From: Cupriavidus pinatubonensis
Lineage (GTDB): Bacteria; Pseudomonadota; Gammaproteobacteria; Burkholderiales; Burkholderiaceae
Direction: 5' to 3'
DNA length: 64,000 bases
Assembly (NCBI RefSeq): GCF_019602855.1
Contig: NZ_CP080766.1
Location: forward strand, 992,001 to 1,056,000
The translations under genes and the position numbers were made by a program. Under the pieces are notes generated by a model. The model did not search any database and had not been told where the DNA came from. It worked only from the letters and a program-made list of their open reading frames with translations. Shown one piece after another: positions 18,085 through 27,051 of the stretch (position 1 is its first letter; each line of letters begins with the position of its first letter).

Positions 18085-19185
18085 TCAATGAAGCATACGA
18101 ATCTTGTCGAGTTCGGCCTTATACAAGTCAATAACGGAAGCGTCATAGTCGCGGGCAATGCGCGCAAGCACCGGTCGGGCTCGCTCGCCTAACTTCCTGA
18201 GTTCGGCGGGCTCCATCTCATTGATACGCATGCCTTTGGCTTCAAGCTCCGCACGCATCCTGGCATTCTCAGCGCGAATCAGGCGCCGCTGATACTGGCC
18301 GGCCTCCGCCGCGGCGTCGCGCAACAGTGCCTGGTCAGCCGGCGCCAACGTGTCCCAGAAGCGCTTGCTCGCGATCAATGTCATGGCACCGTACGAGTGG
18401 TGGGTGACACTCAGGTAGGTCTGGACCTCATACAGTTTGCCCGTCACTATCTGGGAATAGAAATTGTCCTGCGCTGCGACGCTCCTGGATTTCAACGCGG
18501 CATGCAGTTCAGAAAATGGCAAAGGGACGGGATCCGCCCCAATTTCCTTGAAGCTTTCCATGAACAAAGGCGAAGGGATGACACGAATCTTCAAGCCAAT
18601 GAAGTTGTCCGCATGGAGGATGGGACCAGTAGAAGTCGTCACATGCCGGAAGCCGTTCTCCCACCATGCGAGTCCGATCAGATTACGGCTTGCCAGACGA
18701 TCCAACAGGGTGGCGCCGAAAGGTCCGTCGAGCAATGCATTGGCCTGATTTTCATTGCTGATCGTGAACGGAAGATCAATCAGACCAAAGCCCTTCTCGA
18801 CATCAGCCAGCCCGATCGTAGCTTGAAGCATCAATTCTGGCGTTCTGCCATCTCCTGCCTGCAAGGATGCGATCTGGACTGATGGAGATTCCGGCATGGA
18901 ATCTGCGGAGGCCTGCACGAGTATGCGGCCACCACTTCGGGCTGCCACCAGTTCTGAAAACTTGTTCATGCCACGGCGCACGGGGTGATCCGCCGAGAGA
19001 TATCCACGGTAATCGGCGATATGGATGATTCTCACCCCCGGCATCGCGGCGGAGAGAGGGTCCGCCACCGCTGCGGTTGCCAGTACGGACAATGGGATGC
19101 AACAAGCGAGTCTGGCAAGACTCCGCCTATACCTTGATGACACCAATAAGGTAAGCAGACCCACTACGGATGAATGCTTGGGCAT
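18085..19185 (-). CDS. TRAP transporter solute-binding protein, DctP type (orphan)
   Basis: A 366-residue periplasmic binding protein of the DctP family, which captures carboxylates for TRAP permeases. A signal sequence spans about residues 20-42 (RRSLARLACCIPLSVLATAA, cleaved near AVA-DP). The family core shows MPESPSVQIASLQAGDG, LDGPFGATLLD and the conserved NFIGLKIRVIPSPLF. ATG 19185 has AAGGAGACAGGA upstream. No DctQ or DctM membrane subunit occurs anywhere in this window. It follows the 3-hydroxybenzoate hydroxylase gene by 93 bases on the same strand, so it may be the last gene of the gentisate operon, working with a permease encoded elsewhere or as a sensor. Confidence 0.88.
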   Translation of the reverse strand: MPKHSSVVGLLTLLVSSRYRRSLARLACCIPLSVLATAAVADPLSAAMPGVRIIHIADYRGYLSADHPVRRGMNKFSELVAARSGGRILVQASADSMPESPSVQIASLQAGDGRTPELMLQATIGLADVEKGFGLIDLPFTISNENQANALLDGPFGATLLDRLASRNLIGLAWWENGFRHVTTSTGPILHADNFIGLKIRVIPSPLFMESFKEIGADPVPLPFSELHAALKSRSVAAQDNFYSQIVTGKLYEVQTYLSVTHHSYGAMTLIASKRFWDTLAPADQALLRDAAAEAGQYQRRLIRAENARMRAELEAKGMRINEMEPAELRKLGERARPVLARIARDYDASVIDLYKAELDKIRMLH

Positions 19186-19278
19186 TCCTGTCTCCTTGTG
19201 ATGCACGACGATGCGCCATCCTGATTTCTTGCAAAGCAGTAAGAAGCGTGACATCCGCTTCTTTCCCCACCTTGCTTC

Positions 19279-20490
19279 TCACAGCCAGGGCGTCTGGCTC
19301 AGGCATTTCTCAGCCCGCCACCCATGCAGCCATTGCAGCGAGTCGTAGAACTGCGACTGCGTGCGGCCCGTCCACAGCGAGTTGCGCACGTGGCGGTCAA
19401 CGCCCTTGGCGTGATAGATGCGGCCCATGTCGCGGGCGGCATACAGCACGCGCGCGGTACGCGGGATGCGGGCCTGTTCGTACAACGTAAACGCGGCCTC
19501 AAAGTCGCCATTGGCTTCCTGCACGGCTGCGCCGAGCGTGACGGCGTCTTCGAGCGCCTGGCAGGCGCCCTGCGCGACGTACTGGGTCATCGGATGCGCA
19601 GCGTCGCCGAGAATGGTTGCGCGGCCGAAGCTCCAGCGTTCGACCGGTTCGCGGTCGGCCGTAGCCCAGCGCTTCCACGACGATGGCCGGTCGAGCATCT
19701 GGTGTGGGAGCGGATGGATAGCCTCGAAGTATGACAACACCTCTTCCTTGCTGCCGTCTTTCACCCCCCATTCTTCCTTCTCGCGGCTGTGGAACGTGAC
19801 GACGAGGTTGTACTGCTGACCGCCGCGCAGCGGGTAGTGCACAAGATGGCAGTTTGGGCCGGCCCAAACCACAGGCGCGTTGACTTGCAAGTCCTTTGGC
19901 ATGTCTTCTACATCGACGACGGCGCGGTACACGACGTGGCCGGTCACGCGCGCCTCATCGCCGATCAGCGTCTGGCGGATAGCGGACTTCACGCCATCGC
20001 AGCCCACCACGGCATCAGCCACGTGGCATTCGCCGCGCTGGTCGATCACCGTCACGCCGCGCTCGCCCTGCTCCAGCTTTTCCACGCGGGTGCTGGTGCG
20101 AAACGTGATGAGCGGATGGTCCTGCACGGCTTCCAGGATTGACAGGTGGATGTCGGCGCGATGAATGACCGCATACGGGTTGCCGAAGCGCTCTCGGTAC
20201 CGTGCGCCCACATTGACGACGGCCACGTCGCCAGTGTCGATCGCATCCTTCAGGATCATCTGTTCAGTGAACACTGCCCGATCGCGCGCAGCCTGGCCAA
20301 CGCCCAGCGCGTCAAGCGCGGCAAAGGCATTGGCGGCCAGTTGGATACCGGCGCCAATCTCGCCGATCTGGTCAGCCTGCTCCAGCAGCTCGATGCGGAT
20401 GCCCTGCTTCGCGAGCGCCAGCGCCGCGGCAAGACCGCCGATGCCGCCGCCGATGATCAAGACTTTCCTGTCGGATTGATTCGATTGCAT
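19279..20490 (-). CDS. nagX: 3-hydroxybenzoate 6-hydroxylase
   Basis: A 403-residue class A flavin monooxygenase that converts 3-hydroxybenzoate to gentisate (2,5-dihydroxybenzoate) with NADH and O2. Motifs: LIIGGGIGGLAAALALAK (FAD, residues 10-27), VGCDGVKSAIRQ (DG) and ATILGDAAHPMTQYVAQGA (GD). The length and GAGIQLAANAF text match the NagX/MhbM/XlnD group. ATG 20490 has AGGAGACGAC upstream. Downstream in the same operon as gentisate dioxygenase, fumarylpyruvate hydrolase and maleylpyruvate isomerase, which strongly supports this substrate. A salicylate 5-hydroxylase-like specificity is less likely because those are Rieske enzymes. Confidence 0.88.
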   Translation of the reverse strand: MQSNQSDRKVLIIGGGIGGLAAALALAKQGIRIELLEQADQIGEIGAGIQLAANAFAALDALGVGQAARDRAVFTEQMILKDAIDTGDVAVVNVGARYRERFGNPYAVIHRADIHLSILEAVQDHPLITFRTSTRVEKLEQGERGVTVIDQRGECHVADAVVGCDGVKSAIRQTLIGDEARVTGHVVYRAVVDVEDMPKDLQVNAPVVWAGPNCHLVHYPLRGGQQYNLVVTFHSREKEEWGVKDGSKEEVLSYFEAIHPLPHQMLDRPSSWKRWATADREPVERWSFGRATILGDAAHPMTQYVAQGACQALEDAVTLGAAVQEANGDFEAAFTLYEQARIPRTARVLYAARDMGRIYHAKGVDRHVRNSLWTGRTQSQFYDSLQWLHGWRAEKCLSQTPWL

Positions 20491-20522
20491 GTGTCGTCTC
20501 CTATGCCCGGGCGCTCTTGCGC

Positions 20523-21164
20523 TCAGGCGGTGTAGTCGGGCTGCCGCGCCGGGGCGGCCAGGGCGAAAGCGGGGTGCGCGCTGGCGTGGGCATACACTGC
20601 CATCGCCTTCGGGTAACCGGAAAGATCGCAGCCCATGCGTAAGGCATTGGCGATCTGCGGCACGAGGCAAACGTCTGCCAGCGTGGGCTGGGAGCCGAAG
20701 CACCACGGCCCTTCCCCATACCGGGAAAGCAGGCGCTCGACGCCGGCCATGCCTTCATCGATCCAGTGGCGATACCACGCGTCCTTCTGCTCGGGAGACA
20801 CCTTCAGCTCGCTTTGCAGATACTTGAGGATGCGCAGGTTGTTCACCGGGTGCATGTCGCAGCTCACCAGATATGCCAGTTCGAGCACCCGCGCGCGGAG
20901 ATGGCCGCTCGTCGGCAGCAGGCGCGGCTCCGGATGGCGCGCGTCGAGATAATCCACGATCGCCAGCGACTGCCCGAGCGCGAAGTCGCCATCGATCAGC
21001 GCCGGTACCGATGCCGACGGGTTGATTGCGTTCACGTAATCCCCGTCGTGATGTTCGCCGACGCGGATGTTCACCGGCAGGTACTCGTACGACAGGCCCT
21101 TGAGCGCGAGGGCGATGCGCACGCGGTACGACGTGGAACTATTGAAAAAACTGTAGAGCTGCAT
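20523..21164 (-). CDS. nagL: Maleylpyruvate isomerase (zeta-class GST)
   Basis: A 213-residue glutathione S-transferase-fold enzyme. The zeta-class active-site motif SSTSYRVRIALALKG lies near residue 9-23, and NPSASVPALIDGD and LGQSLAIVDYLD follow. In gentisate pathways this GSH-dependent isomerase turns maleylpyruvate into fumarylpyruvate. Its gene lies 21 bases after the fumarylpyruvate hydrolase gene and 32 bases before the hydroxylase gene, so pathway context favours maleylpyruvate over maleylacetoacetate. Confidence 0.92.
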   Translation of the reverse strand: MQLYSFFNSSTSYRVRIALALKGLSYEYLPVNIRVGEHHDGDYVNAINPSASVPALIDGDFALGQSLAIVDYLDARHPEPRLLPTSGHLRARVLELAYLVSCDMHPVNNLRILKYLQSELKVSPEQKDAWYRHWIDEGMAGVERLLSRYGEGPWCFGSQPTLADVCLVPQIANALRMGCDLSGYPKAMAVYAHASAHPAFALAAPARQPDYTA

Positions 21165-21185
21165 GTCGACTCCCGTGAATTTCCG

Positions 21186-21884
21186 TCAGACCACGCGCAC
21201 GGTCAGTTCGCCGAGCCCGTCCACGCCCGTCACCATCGTCTCGCCGGCCTTTACCGCACCCACGCCTTCCGGCGTGCCGGTAAAAATCACGTCGCCCGGC
21301 TCCAGCCGGAAGAACTGCGACAGGTACGCCACCGTCTCGGCCACCGACCAGATCAGGTGCGTGATATTGCTGCGCTGCTTGTCTTCGCCGTTGACGGTCA
21401 GCCAGAGCGCAGCCTCTTGCGGGTGGCCGATATCGGCAGCGCGATGGATCGGCGCGACCGGTGCCGAGGCGTCGAAGGCCTTGCCGATCTCCCACGGGCG
21501 GCCCATCTCGCGCATCTTCATCTGCAGGTCGCGGCGGGTCATGTCCAGGCCCACGGCGTAGCCCCAAACATGCTCGAGCGCCTGGTCGACGGGGATGTCG
21601 GAACCGGCCTTGCCGATCACGGCCACGAGTTCGGCTTCGTAGTGATAGTTGGTGGTCTGCGCGGGATATGGCAGTTCCAGCACCTGGCCGTCCTGCACCG
21701 GCATGATGGCGTCGGCGGGCTTGCAGAAGAAGAACGGGGGCTCGCGGTCGGGATCAAAGCCCATCTCGCGCGCATGGGCGGCGTAGTTGCGGCCGACGCA
21801 GTAGACGCGGCGCACGGCGAACTGGTCGTCGCTGCCCGCGACAGGGATGGAGACAGTTGCAGGCGGCGTGAAGATGTAGGACAT
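21186..21884 (-). CDS. nagK: Fumarylpyruvate hydrolase
   Basis: A 232-residue FAH-fold hydrolase that splits fumarylpyruvate into fumarate and pyruvate. Visible motifs: VRRVYCVGRNYAAHAREMG, the metal-ligand segment NYHYEAELVAVIG, and IFTGTPEGVGAVKAGE. The short length is typical of NagK-type rather than full fumarylacetoacetases (over 400 residues). It is followed 21 bases later by the isomerase gene. Start ATG 21884. Confidence 0.92.
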   Translation of the reverse strand: MSYIFTPPATVSIPVAGSDDQFAVRRVYCVGRNYAAHAREMGFDPDREPPFFFCKPADAIMPVQDGQVLELPYPAQTTNYHYEAELVAVIGKAGSDIPVDQALEHVWGYAVGLDMTRRDLQMKMREMGRPWEIGKAFDASAPVAPIHRAADIGHPQEAALWLTVNGEDKQRSNITHLIWSVAETVAYLSQFFRLEPGDVIFTGTPEGVGAVKAGETMVTGVDGLGELTVRVV

Positions 21885-21983
21885 GACAGTCTCGGTTAAA
21901 GATTTGGCAAACGCAGGTTGAGCGGGTCCGAGGCAGCGCCTGTGGCGGCGCGGCCTGTTGGCTTTTATCGAAAGGAAATCGGA

Positions 21984-23030
21984 TCAGGTGCGCGATTCGC
22001 GCAGCAGGTTGAGCGCGGACAGCACGGGGCGGTCGGAGTAGCTGAACAGCACGGTTTCGTCCAGCGCGGCGAGTTGCACCGGAGCCCAAGAGGGAACCAC
22101 GAAGGTATCGCGCGGTTCGAACTGGAATTGTTCGTCGCCAATACGTACCGTGCCGCGCCCCTCGACCACGCTGTAGACGGTTGCGTCCGTGCTGCGGTAC
22201 GTGCGGCCCTGGAAGCCCGCCGGCAGGTATTGCATGAAGGTCGCGATGGTCGGCATTGGCCAGCCGCCCGTGGCCGGGTTGACGTAGCGTAGCTTCACGC
22301 CGTCCCAGGCATCGAGTTCGCCGTTGCGGTAGAGCTGGTCGAGCGCCTCGCGGGAGCGGTCGTACGGGTAGCTGAAAATCGGCGAGGTCGGGTCGGAAAC
22401 ATTGTGGCGCACCGGCACCATGTTGTGACCAAAGCGGGCAAAGCTGTCGCCCTCGGGCCGCGTGACCGGCTGCTGCGCCTCGGGGTAGTTCTCGGCAAAG
22501 CCGCCGTCGAAGAATTGCACCAGCGGAATATCGAGTCCATCGAGCCAGACCACCGGCTCACCGCCGTTCTCGACGGCCGGATTGCCGTGGTCGTGCCACG
22601 TCCACGAGGGCGTAATGATGAAGTCGCCGGGGCGCATGGTGGTACGCTCGCCATTCACGGCGGTCCAGGCACCTTGCCCCTCCACGATAAAGCGCAGCGC
22701 CGACTGCGTATGGCGATGACTCGGCGCGACCTCGCCCGGCAAGATCAGTTGCAGCCCGGCGTAGAGCGAGCCGGTGATGCTCGATTTGCCAGGCAGGCCC
22801 GGATTCTCCAGCACCAGCACGCGGCGCACGGCTTCCTGGGCACTGATGAGATTGCCAGCCTGCATCACCAGCGGACGGACCTGCCTGTACTTCCAGATGG
22901 CCGGCAGAATCTTCGGCTGGGGCTGCCGCGGCACCAGCGTGTGCAGCGATTCCCAAAGGGCGCTCATGTGGCTTCGGCCGATATCGGTGTAGTAAGCAGC
23001 ACGATCGGCGCCGGATTGGCGTGCGTCCAT
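21984..23030 (-). CDS. nagI: Gentisate 1,2-dioxygenase
   Basis: A 348-residue bicupin iron dioxygenase that opens gentisate between C1 and C2 to maleylpyruvate. The N-terminal cupin holds the metal His cluster [12 protein letters not shown] and the later His in [10 protein letters not shown]. The second cupin (from about residue 250) contains [17 protein letters not shown] 23030 follows CGGAGATACT. It lies 62 bases after the ABC permease gene, all on the minus strand, so importer and catabolic genes probably form one transcript. Confidence 0.92.
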   Translation of the reverse strand: MDARQSGADRAAYYTDIGRSHMSALWESLHTLVPRQPQPKILPAIWKYRQVRPLVMQAGNLISAQEAVRRVLVLENPGLPGKSSITGSLYAGLQLILPGEVAPSHRHTQSALRFIVEGQGAWTAVNGERTTMRPGDFIITPSWTWHDHGNPAVENGGEPVVWLDGLDIPLVQFFDGGFAENYPEAQQPVTRPEGDSFARFGHNMVPVRHNVSDPTSPIFSYPYDRSREALDQLYRNGELDAWDGVKLRYVNPATGGWPMPTIATFMQYLPAGFQGRTYRSTDATVYSVVEGRGTVRIGDEQFQFEPRDTFVVPSWAPVQLAALDETVLFSYSDRPVLSALNLLRESRT

Positions 23031-23092
23031 AGTATCTCCGTAATGATTGTTGTACATGGCGGCGCGCATCGGCCGCATTGGGACCCATGCGT

Positions 23093-23965
23093 TCAGGGCC
23101 GCCCTCGCCTATGCCCACGAGCGACCACGCGCCACGGCAGCAGCGCCCGCTCCAGCATGTCGAAGCCAAGCGAGAACAGGAATCCCAGCATCGCGCTCGC
23201 GGCCAGTCCCACGTACATCCTTTCGACTTCAAACACCTGCCAGCTATTCCAGATCAGGAAGCCGATGCCCGACTTCGCGCCGACGAACTCCGCCGCGACG
23301 ATGACCAGCAGCGCTACACCAAGGCTGATTCGCAAGCCCGCAAGAATCTGGGGAAGCGCCCCCGGAAAAGCGATGTCCCGAAACATCATCAGGCGGCTCG
23401 CTCCGAAGTTGTGGCCGACGTCGAGATGCAGCGGACTGATGTCGCGCACTCCCTCGTATGTATTGATCAGCACCAGGTACACCACGGTGACGGCGATGAT
23501 GGCGTACTTCGACAACTCTCCCATGCCGAACATCAGGATGAACAGCGGCAGGATCGCCACCTTTGGAATGGGAAACGTCGCGTTCACCAGCGGCTGGACC
23601 AGCGCGCGGACGACCGGCGACAGACCCATCGCTAGCCCGATCAGCACGCCCGGGACCGCGCCGAGCAGGAAACCCGCGAGAATCCGGGTCAGGCTGATGC
23701 CGACGTGCACGAAGATCTCGCCCGTCGCGATGAGGTGCGTCAGTTCCTCCAGCACGGCCGAAGGCGGAGGGAAGAAGCCCGTGTTCACCCAGCCCGCGCG
23801 GCACGCACCCTCCCATATCGCCAGCAGCAGCAGCGGGGACGCGATCGACAGCTGCGCGTAGCGGCCTGGCATCAGCGCGCGCAGGCGTCGCCACGGCGGC
23901 GGCTGGTGCGCCGTTGCAGGATCACCGGATTGCATGGCGTCGGCCATGTTTCGCTGCGCCTTCAT
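23093..23965 (-). CDS. ABC transporter permease (SsuC/TauC-like)
   Basis: A 290-residue inner-membrane permease with about six helices and the binding-protein-dependent loop motif in [18 protein letters not shown], where the EAA-type coupling helix should be. ATG 23965 overlaps the stop of the ATPase gene (ATGA), indicating translational coupling; GGGAGATGGGG lies upstream. An in-frame start at 24016 would lie inside the ATPase gene and is not preferred. Family members move sulfonates, taurine, nitrate or aromatic carboxylates. Context suggests 3-hydroxybenzoate or a related aromatic acid. Confidence 0.9.
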   Translation of the reverse strand: MKAQRNMADAMQSGDPATAHQPPPWRRLRALMPGRYAQLSIASPLLLLAIWEGACRAGWVNTGFFPPPSAVLEELTHLIATGEIFVHVGISLTRILAGFLLGAVPGVLIGLAMGLSPVVRALVQPLVNATFPIPKVAILPLFILMFGMGELSKYAIIAVTVVYLVLINTYEGVRDISPLHLDVGHNFGASRLMMFRDIAFPGALPQILAGLRISLGVALLVIVAAEFVGAKSGIGFLIWNSWQVFEVERMYVGLAASAMLGFLFSLGFDMLERALLPWRVVARGHRRGRP

Positions 23966-24816
23966 TTCCCCATCTCCCGGCCGTGGGCCATGACTTCCTC
24001 GCGCAGGCATCCCCAAATGCGCCCGAAGAGATTGCCGTATTCGGCGCTGCTCTTGACCTGCTCGACATGGCGCGGGCGCGCGAACACCTCGCTGATATCG
24101 ATGACCTCCTTCACGCGTCCCGGCCGATTGGTCATCACCAGCACGCGATCGGCCAGCACGATGGCCTCGTCAATGGAATGGGTGACGTACACCACGGTCT
24201 TGCGCGATGCTTCCCAGATATGGAGCAGTTCCGCCTGCAGGACCAGCTTGGTCTGCTCGTCCAGCGCCGCGAACGGCTCGTCCATCAGCAGGATCTCGGG
24301 ATCGTTGGCGAACGCGCGGGCGATGCTGACGCGTTGCTTCATGCCGCCTGACAGTTGGTGCGGATAGGCGTCGCGGAACATCTGGAGACCGACCTTGGCG
24401 ATGAAGTCCTCGGCGATGCGGTAGCGGTCCTGCTTGCCCATGCCGCGTGCCTTGAGGCCGAACGCCACGTTGTCCCGCACTGTCATCCACGGAAACACGC
24501 CGTGTTCCTGGAACACCATCGAATTCAGCCTGCGCTTTCCCTTTTCCTCCGACGTGGCATTGCGCGTCACCTCCACGTCACCGGCCGATGGCGTCTCCAG
24601 ATCGGCCAGGATACGAAGCAGCGTCGTCTTGCCGCATCCGGACGGTCCGACGATGCAAAGGAACTCGCCTTCCCGGATGTCAAAGTCAAACGGCGCCAGC
24701 ACGGGCACCTGGCGTCCGTTCAGCGGAAACGACTTGCTGACGCCGCGCAGCCTGACCTTGGCCGATGTACCTGTGGGCGTAGTTTCCCGGGCTGGCAAGG
24801 AAGCCGTAGCCGTCAT
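23962..24816 (-). CDS. ABC transporter ATP-binding protein (SsuB/TauB-like)
   Basis: A 284-residue ATPase with Walker A GPSGCGKTT, signature LSGGMKQR and Walker B ILLMDEPFAALD. The C-terminal extension VFARPRHVEQV is common in the nitrate/sulfonate/taurine group. ATG 24816 has GGGGAGAAT upstream. An alternative ATG at 24858 would overlap the binding-protein stop (ATGA) but has a weak ribosome site. It energises the neighbouring permease. Confidence 0.93.
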   Translation of the reverse strand: MTATASLPARETTPTGTSAKVRLRGVSKSFPLNGRQVPVLAPFDFDIREGEFLCIVGPSGCGKTTLLRILADLETPSAGDVEVTRNATSEEKGKRRLNSMVFQEHGVFPWMTVRDNVAFGLKARGMGKQDRYRIAEDFIAKVGLQMFRDAYPHQLSGGMKQRVSIARAFANDPEILLMDEPFAALDEQTKLVLQAELLHIWEASRKTVVYVTHSIDEAIVLADRVLVMTNRPGRVKEVIDISEVFARPRHVEQVKSSAEYGNLFGRIWGCLREEVMAHGREMGK

Positions 24817-24854
24817 GCCGGATTCTCCCCGGAGTATCGCCGTGTGGCCGCCTG

Positions 24855-25904
24855 TCATTTCGCACGCCCAAGCCGGCCGATCGCATAGTCAACGTAGGCG
24901 GGATCGAAGACCTTCGCTGGCTCGACCACCTTCTTCTGCACTCCGCTCGCGATAAAGAATTTCTGCACCTCGGCGAGCGCCGCCGCATTGCTGGCGCCGT
25001 TGGGTTCGGCATTCGGCAGGCCGATGGCACGCAGGAGGTTCACGTCCTTCACCGGCGTATGCGCCTGCAGCGACCGGATCAGTTCCTCCTTCGCCGGTCC
25101 GCCGCTCGCGCTCGCCCGAATGAATTCGCGTTGTCCGCGCAGCAATGCGGTGACGAATCGGCTGACCGCTTCCTTGTTGGCCATCGCGAAATCGCGATTG
25201 GCGAACAGCACGATGGTGGGGAGCGGCGGCGACGTCTGCCCCTGTGGAATCGCCATCACGGCGGCGCCGCGCGCTTTAGCCAGGCTGATGAACGGCTCGA
25301 CCTGGAAGGCGGCGTCCAGCGACTTGTTCGTGAGCGCAACCACGGCGTCGGGAAACGACAGCGTCGTAATATGGACGTCGGTTTCGGACAGGCCCGCCTG
25401 TTGCAAGGCGCGCAGCACATTGAAGTGCGCATTGCCGCCGAGCGTCAGCACGCCGATCCGCATGCCGCGCAGGTCCTGCGGCCGCTTGTACTTGCCTGAC
25501 TCAACCAGATCACGGCGCACGGCGATGCCGCTCGAATGATCGTTGGGTCCGACCGTGTTCAGTGGCAGCAGCCCCACCACGCCGATGCCTCGGTTCAGCG
25601 CATTGAACAGCGCGGCGCTGAGCGACATCGAGCCGAGATCGAGTTCGCCGCCGGCAAGCTGCGCCAGCGTATCGGAGCTTGAGTTCGCGCTGGCTGTGGC
25701 GACCAGTTGGACATCGAGCCCCTCCTCCTTGAAGTAGCCCTTATCGTAGGCCAGGAACAGACCGCTTTCGGCGAACAGGCCGGCGGTATTGATGCGGATC
25801 TTCACGGGAGGATGAAGAGCCTGCGCGTGGGCGCCGCCAAGCGCGGCACCGAGCGCCACTCCAACCATGCACGCGAGGCGCCGCAACATGCCGCGTCTTG
25901 TCAT
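24855..25904 (-). CDS. ABC transporter substrate-binding protein (SsuA/NMT1-like)
   Basis: A 349-residue periplasmic binding protein. A Sec signal peptide covers residues 1-28 (MTRRGMLRRL, ending GGAHAQ). The mature protein shows GLFAESGLFLAYDKGYFKEE and LDVQLVATASA, typical of the SsuA/TauA/NMT1 fold. ATG 25904 follows CGGAGACGGAT. It is the first gene of the importer plus gentisate operon; its promoter region carries the ATTCA/TGAAT repeat described below. Ligand inferred from context as an aromatic carboxylate. Confidence 0.9.
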   Translation of the reverse strand: MTRRGMLRRLACMVGVALGAALGGAHAQALHPPVKIRINTAGLFAESGLFLAYDKGYFKEEGLDVQLVATASANSSSDTLAQLAGGELDLGSMSLSAALFNALNRGIGVVGLLPLNTVGPNDHSSGIAVRRDLVESGKYKRPQDLRGMRIGVLTLGGNAHFNVLRALQQAGLSETDVHITTLSFPDAVVALTNKSLDAAFQVEPFISLAKARGAAVMAIPQGQTSPPLPTIVLFANRDFAMANKEAVSRFVTALLRGQREFIRASASGGPAKEELIRSLQAHTPVKDVNLLRAIGLPNAEPNGASNAAALAEVQKFFIASGVQKKVVEPAKVFDPAYVDYAIGRLGRAK

Positions 25905-26350
25905 ATCCGTCTCCGTTCGGTGGCCTTGATGGGGAAGCAGCGGGGTGGCCAAACCTGTTTTGTAGGCTAGATATTATTCAATTATGAATTCTTAATCAAG
26001 AACTGCTGCGTGAACAGGGTGCAGCATGAACAGAGATGCTCGCGCATCGAGGCGGCCCATGCAGTACGCAATGGCCGATCGCCGTGGCGGGGGAGAAGTC
26101 AATCAGCCGATGTTGCCCAGTCGGGCGCGGCATGCTGTCAGCAGGCGGGGAGCTGGGGGACCGAGGGACATCTCGCTGACAGCGTCTGGTACATGAGCGC
26201 GAGCGTACGCGCCCAGGGCAAGCGCGACTCCAGACAAGAGTGCGGGCCGCATCGGCAACCTGGTGCTGCGGCCTTCGAGCCGTACTACGACAGCTTCCTG
26301 TTCGAGAACCGCGGTCTACCCGCGCGGCATCACGCGGGTTCTCAGGCGAG
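25905..26350. other. Promoter region of the importer/gentisate operon
   Basis: About 450 bases between the binding-protein gene and the end of the GntR gene. The left part (25960-26010) is AT-rich and holds the shared 13-mer and inverted repeat. The right part (26010-26350) has no recognised gene, RNA or repeat. Confidence 0.5.
25971..25989. promoter_or_regulatory. Candidate GntR operator upstream of the importer/gentisate operon
   Basis: ATATTATTCAATT (25971-25983) is identical to a 13-mer at 38357-38369, upstream of a porin operon. Here it overlaps an inverted repeat ATTCA-N4-TGAAT (25976-25989). It lies about 70 bases upstream of the operon's first start codon, a plausible operator position. 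FCD-type GntR proteins bind short AT-rich palindromes, so one of the three GntR paralogs is the likely binder. Confidence 0.5.
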
Positions 26351-27016
26351 CTACAGCCCGCGCGCGTCGATCCTCGCCAGCATCGACGTCAGAATCTTCT
26401 CGCGCTCGCGTTCGAAACCGCGGATGAGTTGCGCACGGTCCCGTTTCGACATGGCGGCCAACAGCGTATGTTCAAGGTGCGCGGTCCGTTGTTCGCCCGG
26501 TACCCTCACCTCCGAGGCCAGTGCCCGGTAGCGGTCGGTCAGCCTGATCAGGCGAATCGCCTCGCGCCGCAGGATCTTGTCCGGTGACAGGTCAAACAGC
26601 AGTGCATAGAAATCCTGGTATTCGTCGATCCACTCTGCGCGTTGGCCGCTATCGAGGTAGCTGTCGAGCCGTTCCAGCATCGCCTTCAGTGCCTTCATCT
26701 GCGTGCTGTCCGGCCATTCGACGGTCTTCAGCAACTCCCGCTCCAGCAGGAACCGGTAGCGGTAGAGCTGGCGGGCTTCGTCTGTCGAAAGCGGAGCAAC
26801 GAAAAAGCCGCGGTTAGGATCATGTTCAATGATGCCCTCGGCCGCCAGCAGCTTGAGCGCCTCTCGCACCGGCACCCGGCTGATGCCGAAGCGATCGGCC
26901 AGGTCTGACTGGCGCAACTGGAGCCCCGGGGCAAGGGTGCCGCGATTGATCAGCTTGCGGACCTGTTGGGCGATCTGGGCCGGAAGATCTACGCCCTTGA
27001 CTTCTACATGGTTCAT
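26351..27016 (-). CDS. GntR-family (FCD) transcriptional regulator 1
   Basis: A 221-residue regulator with an N-terminal winged helix (LADRFGISRVPVREALKLLA, residues 41-60) and an all-helical FCD effector domain. ATG 27016 matches the N-terminus of its close paralog at 54192-54857. An earlier ATG at 27055 overlaps the stop of the upstream MFS gene (ATGA) and would add 13 residues, so translational coupling is possible. It lies downstream of an MFS gene and faces the promoter region of the importer/gentisate operon. The two paralogs are nearly identical through the DNA-binding part. Confidence 0.9.
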   Translation of the reverse strand: MNHVEVKGVDLPAQIAQQVRKLINRGTLAPGLQLRQSDLADRFGISRVPVREALKLLAAEGIIEHDPNRGFFVAPLSTDEARQLYRYRFLLERELLKTVEWPDSTQMKALKAMLERLDSYLDSGQRAEWIDEYQDFYALLFDLSPDKILRREAIRLIRLTDRYRALASEVRVPGEQRTAHLEHTLLAAMSKRDRAQLIRGFEREREKILTSMLARIDARGL

Positions 27017-27051
27017 GTTCGGCAGCGGATGGACAGACGGGACGCCTGCAA

